51,546 nt of DNA from assembly GCA_964495805.1 (NCBI GenBank), contig CAZBWV010000013.1, positions 1 through 51,546 of the forward strand. Direction: 5' to 3'. Positions 34,311 through 43,532 of this stretch are shown here, in pieces. How positions within the stretch are numbered: the first letter of the stretch is position 1; every line of letters starts with the position of its first letter. Origin of the DNA: JALXCH01 sp964495805. GTDB taxonomy: Bacteria > Calditrichota > Calditrichia > RBG-13-44-9. Position numbers and translations under genes: made by a program. The notes beneath the pieces were generated by a model. That model did not search any database, was not told the DNA's origin, and saw nothing but the letters and a program-made list of their open reading frames with translations.

Positions 34311-36491
34311 TTATTCTTTGGTGGAAATGAGTAAGGTGAGAGTGAGAAGCATGAGCAGGTACAGCGTTCCCCGAATTCCCAGGACGGGAATCAGAAACAG
34401 GGAAAACAGGAAAGAACCCGCCACTGCACCGGCCAGATCGATACCATAAGTGATGCCAGTGGAGAACACTTTTCCACTCCGGAAATGCAGTCTGGTGATA
34501 ATATGAAAACCTGCACCTGTCCCCATCCCGATCAAAAGAATGAGCAACGGAAAATAGACCCATTGCAATAGCATGTTTCCCACCGAATGATGGATTAGGG
34601 TATTTCCGAAAAGAACCGGCCAGTATAATCCTGCAGTGAAAAAAGCAAACCACAGAAACAGTTTTCTCAGGTTCAGAAAAGCGCGTGCGACAATCCGGGT
34701 TCCGAGAGCGAGACCCAGCATAAAACCACCGATGACGAACGCAATCTGGTAGTACAGATTTCCAAATAATATTTCGAACTCCAGTAACAGCACAATCTCC
34801 AGAACCATGGAGAGTGCTCCGATGAAAAATAGTTTGTTCAGCCGGTTGAAGGTAATATTTTTTTGCCCTGTAAACTGAATAACCACCACCCATATCAGCA
34901 ACAGAAGAGCCATAGTAGTGCGGTGTTGCTTTAGCCAGTAAAGGATGCGGTTCATGATTGGTGCGTTGATGGTTCCCCACACGAAAGAATGATACAGATA
35001 GGCCTGAAGATTAAAATCGTGGTTTGGTGTCGGTGGAGCAATTCTATTCAATTGTTCCTGAAAAGAATGAATTCGCTCGGCGGAAAATTGGTATCGGAGA
35101 TAAGCGGGATTCAGATAGCGAACCGGATATGCTGTGTGCTGAAGGTGAGCAAGAAGCGTGTCCGGCAAATGTTGCAACGAGCGGTCTGGTGAGGCAAAAA
35201 AATAGTTGTTATCTCCGGGAAGGATAAACGTTTCCGGGAAAACCTGTTTGAGAGTATGATGGAGCAGTTGTACATACCGGGCCAGCGGTTGATTTAGATA
35301 ATTCTCCGAAGAACGAATGCTGAAGAAGAAAATCCCTCTCGGAGATAGCCGATGTTGCACCAGCTGATAAAATTCCGTGCTGTAATACCGACTGTAATAC
35401 AGGGTCTGGGGTTCGGGTAAATTTAAACAGATAATGTCGTAAGTGGTGGTATCCTGGGCCAGAAATTGGCGGAAGTCCTGAACGAAAAAATTAATATCGG
35501 GCAAACGAATTGCGTTGCCAGGGTGGTTGATGCTATCGCGCTGGAATTGTACCAGAAAGGGATCAATTTCCACATAAGTTATTTGTCGCAGTTCCGGAAC
35601 GGCAGCAAAATAGGGCATTCCGGCGTACAGATCTCCTCCCAGCCAAAGGATCTTTTTGGGGTGTTGATGGGCCAGAACCGGCAAAAGGGTGTGGAATTCG
35701 CTTTCCATCTCGTTAGGACGGAGGTACAAAATGGTACCTCCCAGAAAAATTAAGAATTGATCCTGATACTTCACAAACTTCAGATTACCGTATGGAGTGT
35801 CTTTTTGAGCGACTAATCGGTAATGAGGGTGAGAGAAATGAAACAGGGTCTTTTGGATGCGATGACTCATACCGAAAAGAAGTATTCCAATACCAAACAC
35901 TGCCACGCATTGAATCCGATATTTTATTTTCCCGGCGGAGCCCGGTAAGGTTATACACATGGTAAGAACCAGAAGAACAGCTATCATCTGAAGAGCATTT
36001 AACCAGTGGAAAAACAATAGATTGAGAACAAGCGCTCCGACAAATGCGCCCAGACTTTCGAAGGCATAAGCCTGAATGACTGAAGTAGAATTCGGAGAAG
36101 CATGCAATTCAATTAAGTAAGGGAAAAGGGCGCCTACACATAGTGCAGTGGGAAGCAGGGAAAGGAAAATTATTTCCAGGGATTGAGCAAAGGTGGGGTA
36201 AATTCCCGGGATGAGATGAAACAAGCGTGGAATTTGAGAAATGAATAAGTATGAAATGAGAAATAAACTTCCCGAAATCAGGGGAAGATTCACCGAATGA
36301 AGCAAGGGGATGCGGGTAAAGGAAATGGAACCACTGGCGGTCCCGATGAGCCAGATGGCCAGAATCGTTCCGATGATGAGTTCATTCCCCAGGAAAATAT
36401 CCAGATAAAAGCGCAGAAAAAGTATCTGAAGACCGAGGGCAATAAATCCCAGCAGAAAGGTGGTCAATTTCAGGGAATTGATGGGCCTCAT
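34311..36491 (-). CDS. Membrane-embedded spermidine synthase-fold protein
   Basis: A 726-aa protein with three parts. About six N-terminal membrane helices (10-210) include GLQILFLRFYLDIFLGNELI, a pattern common in transporter-like spermidine synthase fusions. A soluble aminopropyltransferase-like Rossmann domain (about 222-500) has YGNLKFVKYQDQF, LWLGGDLYAG at the GGGDG position, and YVEID at the second SAM-binding strand. About six C-terminal helices follow (525-720). The polyamine-binding acidic motif expected after the fourth strand (DxxDP) reads CLNLPEPQTL, so both catalytic aspartates are missing. It is therefore probably not a normal spermidine synthase. Divergent from the giant surface-protein gene; good GGGAGG site. 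Confidence 0.82.
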   Translation of the reverse strand: MRPINSLKLTTFLLGFIALGLQILFLRFYLDIFLGNELIIGTILAIWLIGTASGSISFTRIPLLHSVNLPLISGSLFLISYLFISQIPRLFHLIPGIYPTFAQSLEIIFLSLLPTALCVGALFPYLIELHASPNSTSVIQAYAFESLGAFVGALVLNLLFFHWLNALQMIAVLLVLTMCITLPGSAGKIKYRIQCVAVFGIGILLFGMSHRIQKTLFHFSHPHYRLVAQKDTPYGNLKFVKYQDQFLIFLGGTILYLRPNEMESEFHTLLPVLAHQHPKKILWLGGDLYAGMPYFAAVPELRQITYVEIDPFLVQFQRDSINHPGNAIRLPDINFFVQDFRQFLAQDTTTYDIICLNLPEPQTLYYSRYYSTEFYQLVQHRLSPRGIFFFSIRSSENYLNQPLARYVQLLHHTLKQVFPETFILPGDNNYFFASPDRSLQHLPDTLLAHLQHTAYPVRYLNPAYLRYQFSAERIHSFQEQLNRIAPPTPNHDFNLQAYLYHSFVWGTINAPIMNRILYWLKQHRTTMALLLLIWVVVIQFTGQKNITFNRLNKLFFIGALSMVLEIVLLLEFEILFGNLYYQIAFVIGGFMLGLALGTRIVARAFLNLRKLFLWFAFFTAGLYWPVLFGNTLIHHSVGNMLLQWVYFPLLILLIGMGTGAGFHIITRLHFRSGKVFSTGITYGIDLAGAVAGSFLFSLFLIPVLGIRGTLYLLMLLTLTLLISTKE

Positions 36492-36519
36492 TGTTTTGGC
36501 CTCCCGGAATTCATTTAGT

Positions 36520-36549
36520 ATGATAGAGTAAAAAATATCTTGATTTCAA
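36520..36549 (-). promoter_or_regulatory. Candidate promoter for the spermidine synthase-fold gene
   Basis: On the minus strand, TTGAAA (36544-36549), 18 nt, then TATCAT (36520-36525), about 29 nt before the start codon. Confidence 0.45.
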
Positions 36550-36732
36550 GGAAAAAATAAATATATTATAAATCACCATGAAGGGATGCCGCAAAAATAC
36601 TAACACTTTTTTATCTCACCTCATCACATATGGTAATGACCTGATTCTGCATTGGTTTTTTTGAATTATGAATAAGGAGGTTTGTTTTTTAACTAACCAT
36701 ATTATAATTAATTAATTGATGGAGGTGCTTTT

Positions 36733-39700
36733 ATGAACAAACGTTTCTGGTATGTACTATTAGCAATTCTGCTAATGGTAAGCCTTGCTTTACCGGAGGC
36801 AACCGAAACCCTTAAGGAGAAGGATGGGAGTGAAATGCTTCCTCCGACTCAGGTTTCTATTGCCGCGCGAGCGCAGGCTTATCAGCTTAGCAGAAATCGA
36901 AGTACTCTGGATGAAGGCTTCGAAAGCGGGACCATCCCGATCAATTGGACGATTTATGATTTTGATGGGGATGGGTACCATTGGGAGGCTTTTCAAACCT
37001 CGTCGGCCCATTCCGGGAATTATGTGGCACGTGTTCATTATAATTCTTCCGGATGTAATGACTGGTTAATTACGCCTCCGTTGGCACCTCAGGCTGGTGA
37101 TTCTATTGTTTTCTGGGCACGTTCATATTCCAGTTATTGGCCTGAAGATATGATAGTAAAGTTGTCCACTACCGGCCTGGATTCTTCTGATTTTAACGTT
37201 ACGTTGGGATCTTACTACCAATTGAGTACCACCTGGGAAAGATATGCATTCGATCTTTCTGCCTATGCCGGAAGTGTGGTTTATGTAGCGGTCATATGCC
37301 CTTCGGTGGACGCTTACTATCTGTATGTGGATGATTTCTCCGGACCGGAAATTTATGTGCCGCCAACACCGGTTTTCACCACTCCGTTTACTTCCGTCTC
37401 TCTGAATGATGCTTATGCGGGTATTCCCACGTTGGGTGAGACGGTCTCCACGTATATTTACATCACCAATACGGGCGGTGCCGATCTGAACATTACTCAA
37501 ATTAACACCGGTTCCTCCGACATCACCGTATCGCCAACCAGCCTGGTGGTTCCGGTTGGTGTCACCGACAGTGTCCTGGTGGAGTGGACACCTTCTGCCG
37601 CCGGAATGGATACCAGTTGGGTGGAATTTGTGAGTGATGCAGCCACCAGCCCTGATACGGTTCAGGTAACCCTGCAAACGGCTCCCTCCGGTTATTGGAC
37701 GTTGAACATGGAACTGCCTTACGATCAATGGTGGACGACAACGGGATATAATTTAACTCTGATTGGCAGCTGGGGGACTACGACTCTCAACCCCCATTGG
37801 GGTGAACAAGGAATGTGGAAGAGTGGTTACACTGGAAAAGATACTACTTATGTTTGGACGCCGCGCTTAGACCTGTCTGCTCCTATTGAAGGGAATCCGG
37901 AGATGGGATTCTGGTACAAGGGAACCAGTTCAGGTGACGATACGGTAGAAGTGCTGTTAAGTACTGATAATCTGCAGACCTGGACGGTTATCGGAAAGGT
38001 CGTTAACCAGGGTTCCACCTGGCGTTATTACAGCATCGACCTTTCTGCCTGGGCCGGGAATGATAATGTGCGGATTGGCTGGCATTATTACTATCCGGCT
38101 GGTTCCACGTCTGGTTCCAGTTACTATATGGACGATATTGTGCTGCCTCCGCGCTGGGTATATCCGGGCGGATTACTCTATTCCTCGATCAATATGTACG
38201 ATTTTGGTTTAGTGGGTATTGGAGATACCGTCACCGTGGATGTGGTGTTGAACAATGCGGGGGGTGCGGATTTAAACGTTAATTCCATCACTTCCGATAA
38301 TCCGGATTTCATGGTCTGGAATGCCCCAACCGTTATTGCTTCCATGAGTAGCGATACGTTTACTATTGCATTTTCACCTTCCGTAACAGGTGCTATTGCA
38401 GGGAACATTACTATCGATCACGATGGAACCAATGGTTCCAAGGAACAGCTGGTTATTCCTGTGAGCGGTACCGGTTACCAGATTGCGACGATTACTCCTC
38501 CCTGGTATGAACCGTTTGCGATCGATAGTTTTGATGTAAACTCCTGGGATCCCACGAAATTCGTTGGAAACCCGGAAATTATCGACATTAATGGTGTGGC
38601 GACGGGGGTGTTCCCCTATCCACTTCCTTCCGATCCTTATATGATGGATATTTCTGGTGAATCCGGTGGACACGACGAAGCTGTGACGGCTAAATTCGAT
38701 ATGACCGGCCAAACCGATATGCAGTTCAGTCTGTGGAAGTCGGAACAGGATCTGGAAATTGGTGAATATGTACTGATTCAATATCTTGCTTCGGATGGTA
38801 CCTGGAAGCTTCTGGATTCACTGGCTGGTACCAATAATGGTTACGGCGCATTTGAACCGTTCAAGCTGATGAAATACGATCTACCTTCCGATGCCTATCA
38901 TTCCGAATTGCAGTTTAAATTCATCTCTTCGGACAACATGTCCACTACGGATGAATATTACTTTGATGATTTGAAACTCACCCGGAAAATTGGGTGGGCA
39001 AATCTGCAGTGGCCCTATACGATTAATATCAGCCCGGGTGATACCACCGAATTGATCTTTGGTCAAATCTGGATTGATGGAGTTACCAATCAATCGGGTC
39101 AGGCGCCGGATATTGTGGCAGAAGTGGGTTATGGCCCCGATGGTTCTTTCCCATACGATACGTTAACTGGCGCACCCAATCCGGATTGGGTATGGTTCCC
39201 CACCGTGTACAATCTGGATGTAGGCAATAACGATGAATACATGGGAACCCTGGTTGTTCCGGAAGTGGGTGTGTACGATTATGCTTACCGCTGGTCCTAT
39301 CAGAATGGTCCGTGGGAGTATGCCGACAAGAGTGGCATTAACGACGGATACGATCCTGCTCAAGCCGGTGAGTTAATAGTAGTCCCGCCGCAACCGATAC
39401 TCATCAGCGAGATTCACTACAATCCGTCTGCTAATCTACAGGGTAACGATAGCGATTTCGAATATGTGGAATTGGCCAATGTGGGGCTCGATTCTGCGGA
39501 TTTGACCAACTGGGCATTTACCGATGGAATCGATTATACCTTCCCCGCCGGGGCGATTATTCCGCCGGGAGATTTTATCGTTATTGCACGTAATCCCGAT
39601 TCTATCGTTGCTTTTTACGGAGTTGATACGGCAAAAGTGTTTGGACCGTACTCCGGAGCGCTTAGTAACAGCGGCGAAAGATTGGAATTGAGCGATGCCT

Positions 39701-42700
39701 CCGGAAATGTGATCGATACCGTGGAATACGATGATAATGAACCCTGGCCAAAAGAAGGCGATGCTTACGGTTCCTCCATTGAAGTTATTGATTTGTATGG
39801 TGATAATAACGATCCGGCCAACTGGAATGGTTCTTTCGAATTCTTTGGTAGTCCGGGTGCTCCCAATCAGATGGGCCCGACTCCGCTTGCCACCACTATT
39901 TATCAGGTCCAGCACGATGCAGACTCTACCGGAGCCACTAATCTGCTGGGTACCCGTGTAGAGGTCACCGGTGTGGTAACGGACGACTACTTTGTGGAAT
40001 CCGGAATTACCATCCAGGATAGTTCTGCGACCTGGAACGGAATTCATGTGCTCACCCGGAATCATCTGACCATTGGTACCCAGGTCACAGTGATTGGAAA
40101 TGCTACCGAGTATTATGGCCGCACCGCACTGGTGGGTACCGAAGTGGTTGTCAACGGACCGGGAGTGGTTCCTGATCCGTTAGTGGTGACCCCGGGAATG
40201 ATTAAAACCGGTTCACCTACTGCCGAAGCATACGAAGGTGTGCTGGTCGAAATGCATAATGTGGTCGTGTCCAACGATAACGCGGGTTACGGCGAGTGGG
40301 AAGTCACCGACTACGCCGATACCGTTCTGGTAGATAATGATGATTATTCGTACACACCGACGCAGGGAGATTCCCTCCTGGTGCTGCGGGGTGTGATGAA
40401 TTATTCTTACAGCAATTTCAAAATCCAACCGCGTAACGATGGAGACATCGAGAAGTGGTATCCTGCTGGTCCTCAAGGCCTGGTAGCAGTATCTGGTCTG
40501 GATGGAAAGGTACCATTGAGCTGGGTACCGGCCGATCTGCTGTTCGAAGGATTTGAAGATGGAATTCCTTCCAATTGGACGGTCATTAATGGTGGTAGTG
40601 ATCCGAATGGAAACACCTGGCAGGCGACCACGAACGATGCTTACGAAGGCACTCAGAGTGCTTACGTGCCTTATGGCTCCAGCAGCGAATTCCAGGATGA
40701 ATGGTTGATTACTGATGCCATTACTATTGGAAATTACAATCAGTTGCACTTCTTCCATCGCGCTGCATACGCCAGCTACGATACCGATCCCAATTACGTG
40801 CTGGTTTCCACAACAGGCGATTCAGGTAGCTGGGCAGTAGTAGATAGTTTTTACGATCCCAATGGCACACTGCCGAGCACCTGGACGGAAGTGGTCATCG
40901 ACCTGTCTGCCTATCAGGATTCCACCATCTACATTGCCTGGGAATACCAGAGCGTGTGGGGTGAGGATTGGTACATCGATGCCATTTCGCTGTCCGATAC
41001 CCGCGGTAACAAGAAAGCTGTGTTTGTGAAACCGGCGGCGAGTTCCGAAGAGCTGGTACAGAAACCGACTGAACGTGATATCACCAATCCCAGACCAGTA
41101 AGACAGCTGGATGTACCGTCCACATTGAAAGGCGGTTACATAACCCGGGCACTGCAATCCTATAACATCTACCGAAGCGAAACACCTGGTGTCACACCCG
41201 ATCCGGCCAACCTGATTGCAACGGTTCCGGCCGATTCATCCCATTATACCGATACCGGCGTGACCAACTTTAACACATACTACTATGTGGTTACCGCCGT
41301 TTGGGATGAGGGTGAGAGCTTGCCTTCCAACGAAGCAGCAGCGACACCGTATGTTATCGAAACTCAAATTGCGAATGGTCTGGCAAACGTTGCCCCGACT
41401 CTGGACGGTGTGATTTCGCCGGGAGAATGGGATGACGCAGCGGTTGGATACGCCACCAAAAATGGTGTGTTCGGTAAGTTCTACACCAAGAATGATGGCA
41501 ACTACCTGTACATCGCCTGGGATAGCTTTGTGGATAGCACGCTGGATGAATATGACCAGGTTGGTCTGTATTTCGATACCAACAATGATGGTCTGTGGGC
41601 TCCCGACAGCAGCGAAGGAAACTACTGGATTATGTGGTATAACGGAGCACCACTGGTAGAATTCCGGCCCTGGTTGCCCGATACCACCACAGGTACGGTC
41701 GTAAGCCCGGCACCCGGTGTGCAGGCGGCTATCTCAGTCAATAGCGGAACGGTGCAATACGAAGTGGCCATCGACCTGGCAACGGCTCACTTTAACCCGC
41801 AACCGGGTGATACCACCGGATTCCGGTTCTATATGTACAATGCGGCTACTTCTTCCTTTACCGGATTCTGGCCGGAAGGTGCAGTGTACAACTGGCCGGG
41901 AACCTACGGCGATATGATCATGGCCGAACCACTGGTTCAGGTAATTCCTCCCAGCGATCTGGTAGCTTATCAGGATACCAGTTTTGCCAAGAAGGTGCTC
42001 CTGAGCTGGTCGCATCCCGGAACCAAACGGTTGATGGGTTGGGCACGTGGCCAGGAAAAACCGGTGTACAATAACGCCATGCCACTGGAATCCTTCAGCT
42101 ACTACAACGTGTATCGGGCTGGTTCCGATACCAACTTCGTGCTGATTGCTTCCGGTATCACCGATACTACTTACGTGGATACGGTAGGTCTGGAATACGA
42201 TTCACTCTACTTCTATGCGGTGACTGCGTTCTACGATCCGGAAGGCGAGAGTGATCCGTCCAATGTGGTGCGGGTGATTCCGATTGCTACGCCACCGGCT
42301 ATCCTGTTTGTGGATGACGACGCTTCCATGAGCGTGCCGGACTTTGAGGACATCAGTATGTACTATACCGATGCCCTGGCAGCGTTGAATCAACCGTACT
42401 ATTACTACGAAGTTCCGTTTGGTGCGGATGGTCCGCCGGCGAACTTCCTGAAGAACTTCAAGGTTGTCATCTGGACCACCGGTGAAACCTGGACCGGAAT
42501 TACCACCCTCACACCGGAAGATGAAGACGCCCTGGCGCAGTATCTGGATGCCGGTGGAAATCTGTTCCTGAATGCTCAGGACTACTTCTACGATGTGTAT
42601 CCCAATGCGGGTGCCTTCAACGCCGGTCAGTTCCCCTACGATTATCTGCGCATCTCTTCGACGGTTCAGGATGCCTGGATCGATCCGCCTACTACGACAG

Positions 42701-43275
42701 GTGCTTCCGGCTCCATTGCCGACGGAATGAGCTTCAATCTGGCCACTCCGTTTGGAACCACCAACCTGTTCGTGGATAACCTGACCAGTTACGATGGCAC
42801 ACCGGTGTTTAATGTGGATAATCCCAGCGGTTATGCGGCGATTCAGTACTCCGGTTCGTTCAATGTGGTCTTCTCCACCATTGACTTTGCCGCTCTGGTG
42901 GATGGTACCTTCCCGAACACCAAAGAGGAGTTCATGCGCCGCGTGCTGGAATTCCTGTATGCACCGCTGGCTCTGGGCGAAAACGGTCAGATCCCGACTA
43001 CCTTCGATATCTCACAGAACTTCCCGAACCCGTTCAACCCGACCACAACCATTAAGTACCAGGTGCCCAAGTCTGTGGACGTGACCTTGAATATTTACAA
43101 TATTCTGGGTCAGAAAGTCCGCACTCTGGTCAACAAGACCATGGAACCGGGTTACTACAAAGTGGTGTGGGATGGTACCAACGATTACGGTGTGAAGGTC
43201 GCTTCGGGTATCTACCTCTATCGCATCAAAGCTGGTGACTTTGTGCAGACCCGTAAGATGATTCTGATGAAGTAA
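36733..43275 (+). CDS. Giant multidomain type IX-secreted surface protein
   Basis: A 2180-aa exported protein. Signal peptide about 1-21. Domains in order, with approximate borders: cleaved-adhesin-like jelly roll (60-210, DEGFESGTIPINWTIYDFDG); ASPM/Hydin-like Ig (217-313); a second jelly roll (320-475); a further Ig (480-580); another jelly roll (590-760); lamin-tail domain (890-1033, LISEIHYNPS); OB-fold-like domain (1056-1243); a last cleaved-adhesin domain (1270-1426, EGFEDGIPSNWTVINGG); fibronectin III (1476-1543); CBM9-like domain (1545-1735, LDGVISPGEWDDAAV); fibronectin III (to 1853); an amidotransferase/ThuA-like fold (1856-2090, ILFVDDDASM, LDAGGNLFLNAQDY); and the type IX sorting domain (2100-2180, NFPNPFNPTTTIKYQVPKS, ending ILMK). 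No peptidase active site was seen, so an adhesive or carbohydrate-binding role is likely. Ribosome-binding site GGAGGTG. Confidence 0.9.
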   Translation: MNKRFWYVLLAILLMVSLALPEATETLKEKDGSEMLPPTQVSIAARAQAYQLSRNRSTLDEGFESGTIPINWTIYDFDGDGYHWEAFQTSSAHSGNYVARVHYNSSGCNDWLITPPLAPQAGDSIVFWARSYSSYWPEDMIVKLSTTGLDSSDFNVTLGSYYQLSTTWERYAFDLSAYAGSVVYVAVICPSVDAYYLYVDDFSGPEIYVPPTPVFTTPFTSVSLNDAYAGIPTLGETVSTYIYITNTGGADLNITQINTGSSDITVSPTSLVVPVGVTDSVLVEWTPSAAGMDTSWVEFVSDAATSPDTVQVTLQTAPSGYWTLNMELPYDQWWTTTGYNLTLIGSWGTTTLNPHWGEQGMWKSGYTGKDTTYVWTPRLDLSAPIEGNPEMGFWYKGTSSGDDTVEVLLSTDNLQTWTVIGKVVNQGSTWRYYSIDLSAWAGNDNVRIGWHYYYPAGSTSGSSYYMDDIVLPPRWVYPGGLLYSSINMYDFGLVGIGDTVTVDVVLNNAGGADLNVNSITSDNPDFMVWNAPTVIASMSSDTFTIAFSPSVTGAIAGNITIDHDGTNGSKEQLVIPVSGTGYQIATITPPWYEPFAIDSFDVNSWDPTKFVGNPEIIDINGVATGVFPYPLPSDPYMMDISGESGGHDEAVTAKFDMTGQTDMQFSLWKSEQDLEIGEYVLIQYLASDGTWKLLDSLAGTNNGYGAFEPFKLMKYDLPSDAYHSELQFKFISSDNMSTTDEYYFDDLKLTRKIGWANLQWPYTINISPGDTTELIFGQIWIDGVTNQSGQAPDIVAEVGYGPDGSFPYDTLTGAPNPDWVWFPTVYNLDVGNNDEYMGTLVVPEVGVYDYAYRWSYQNGPWEYADKSGINDGYDPAQAGELIVVPPQPILISEIHYNPSANLQGNDSDFEYVELANVGLDSADLTNWAFTDGIDYTFPAGAIIPPGDFIVIARNPDSIVAFYGVDTAKVFGPYSGALSNSGERLELSDASGNVIDTVEYDDNEPWPKEGDAYGSSIEVIDLYGDNNDPANWNGSFEFFGSPGAPNQMGPTPLATTIYQVQHDADSTGATNLLGTRVEVTGVVTDDYFVESGITIQDSSATWNGIHVLTRNHLTIGTQVTVIGNATEYYGRTALVGTEVVVNGPGVVPDPLVVTPGMIKTGSPTAEAYEGVLVEMHNVVVSNDNAGYGEWEVTDYADTVLVDNDDYSYTPTQGDSLLVLRGVMNYSYSNFKIQPRNDGDIEKWYPAGPQGLVAVSGLDGKVPLSWVPADLLFEGFEDGIPSNWTVINGGSDPNGNTWQATTNDAYEGTQSAYVPYGSSSEFQDEWLITDAITIGNYNQLHFFHRAAYASYDTDPNYVLVSTTGDSGSWAVVDSFYDPNGTLPSTWTEVVIDLSAYQDSTIYIAWEYQSVWGEDWYIDAISLSDTRGNKKAVFVKPAASSEELVQKPTERDITNPRPVRQLDVPSTLKGGYITRALQSYNIYRSETPGVTPDPANLIATVPADSSHYTDTGVTNFNTYYYVVTAVWDEGESLPSNEAAATPYVIETQIANGLANVAPTLDGVISPGEWDDAAVGYATKNGVFGKFYTKNDGNYLYIAWDSFVDSTLDEYDQVGLYFDTNNDGLWAPDSSEGNYWIMWYNGAPLVEFRPWLPDTTTGTVVSPAPGVQAAISVNSGTVQYEVAIDLATAHFNPQPGDTTGFRFYMYNAATSSFTGFWPEGAVYNWPGTYGDMIMAEPLVQVIPPSDLVAYQDTSFAKKVLLSWSHPGTKRLMGWARGQEKPVYNNAMPLESFSYYNVYRAGSDTNFVLIASGITDTTYVDTVGLEYDSLYFYAVTAFYDPEGESDPSNVVRVIPIATPPAILFVDDDASMSVPDFEDISMYYTDALAALNQPYYYYEVPFGADGPPANFLKNFKVVIWTTGETWTGITTLTPEDEDALAQYLDAGGNLFLNAQDYFYDVYPNAGAFNAGQFPYDYLRISSTVQDAWIDPPTTTGASGSIADGMSFNLATPFGTTNLFVDNLTSYDGTPVFNVDNPSGYAAIQYSGSFNVVFSTIDFAALVDGTFPNTKEEFMRRVLEFLYAPLALGENGQIPTTFDISQNFPNPFNPTTTIKYQVPKSVDVTLNIYNILGQKVRTLVNKTMEPGYYKVVWDGTNDYGVKVASGIYLYRIKAGDFVQTRKMILMK

Positions 43276-43300
43276 TATTCTTCGGAATCGTTATCGACAT

Positions 43301-43337
43301 AAAACCCGGCGGGGAGTTCTCCCCTGCCGGGTTTTTT
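43301..43337 (+). terminator. Rho-independent terminator after the giant surface-protein gene
   Basis: AAAACCCGGC plus GGGGA pairs with TCCCC plus GCCGGGTTTT, a long GC-rich stem with a 4-nt loop, followed by a T-run. It begins 26 nt after the stop. Confidence 0.93.
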
Positions 43338-43353
43338 ATTAGGAGAAATGAAA

Positions 43354-43416
43354 ATGCCCCGGGAAGGGTCAGGGAAATGTGTGGGAGCCGGTTGCTGTTT
43401 GGTTCAGAATGAATGA
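43354..43416 (+). other. Possible 20-codon Cys-containing small ORF
   Basis: Directly after the terminator T-tract, AGGAG stands 8 nt before an ATG (43354; another in-frame ATG is at 43348). The frame encodes MPREGSGKCVGAGCCLVQNE and stops at 43416. The ribosome-binding site is good, but the peptide is very short, has no promoter that I can see and matches nothing I recognise. Recorded as a possibility only. Confidence 0.2.
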
Positions 43417-43465
43417 TGGGGTGTACGGAAAAGCTTCAGGTGTTTGTTGAATTGTTCACCGGAGT

Positions 43466-43501
43466 AAAAAATCCCTGCCGGGAGTATCCCAGAGCAGGGA
43501 A
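43466..43501 (-). terminator. Rho-independent terminator after the GH13 gene
   Basis: On the minus strand, TCCCTGC and GCAGGGA (with an inner GGGA/TCCC pairing) form a stem followed by TTTTTT. It lies about 35 nt after the stop at 43533 and faces the terminator of the giant gene. Confidence 0.85.
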
Positions 43502-43532
43502 TGACGATTGGTCATGTTTTGTTTTCGTGCTT

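Noticed and set aside
36668..36715. 15-codon leader-peptide-like frame before the giant gene
   Set aside because: No ribosome-binding site upstream and no attenuator structure after it.
37123..42393. Many long antisense frames inside the giant surface-protein gene
   Set aside because: They are by-products of the biased composition of the sense gene; none has start signals or a sensible protein.
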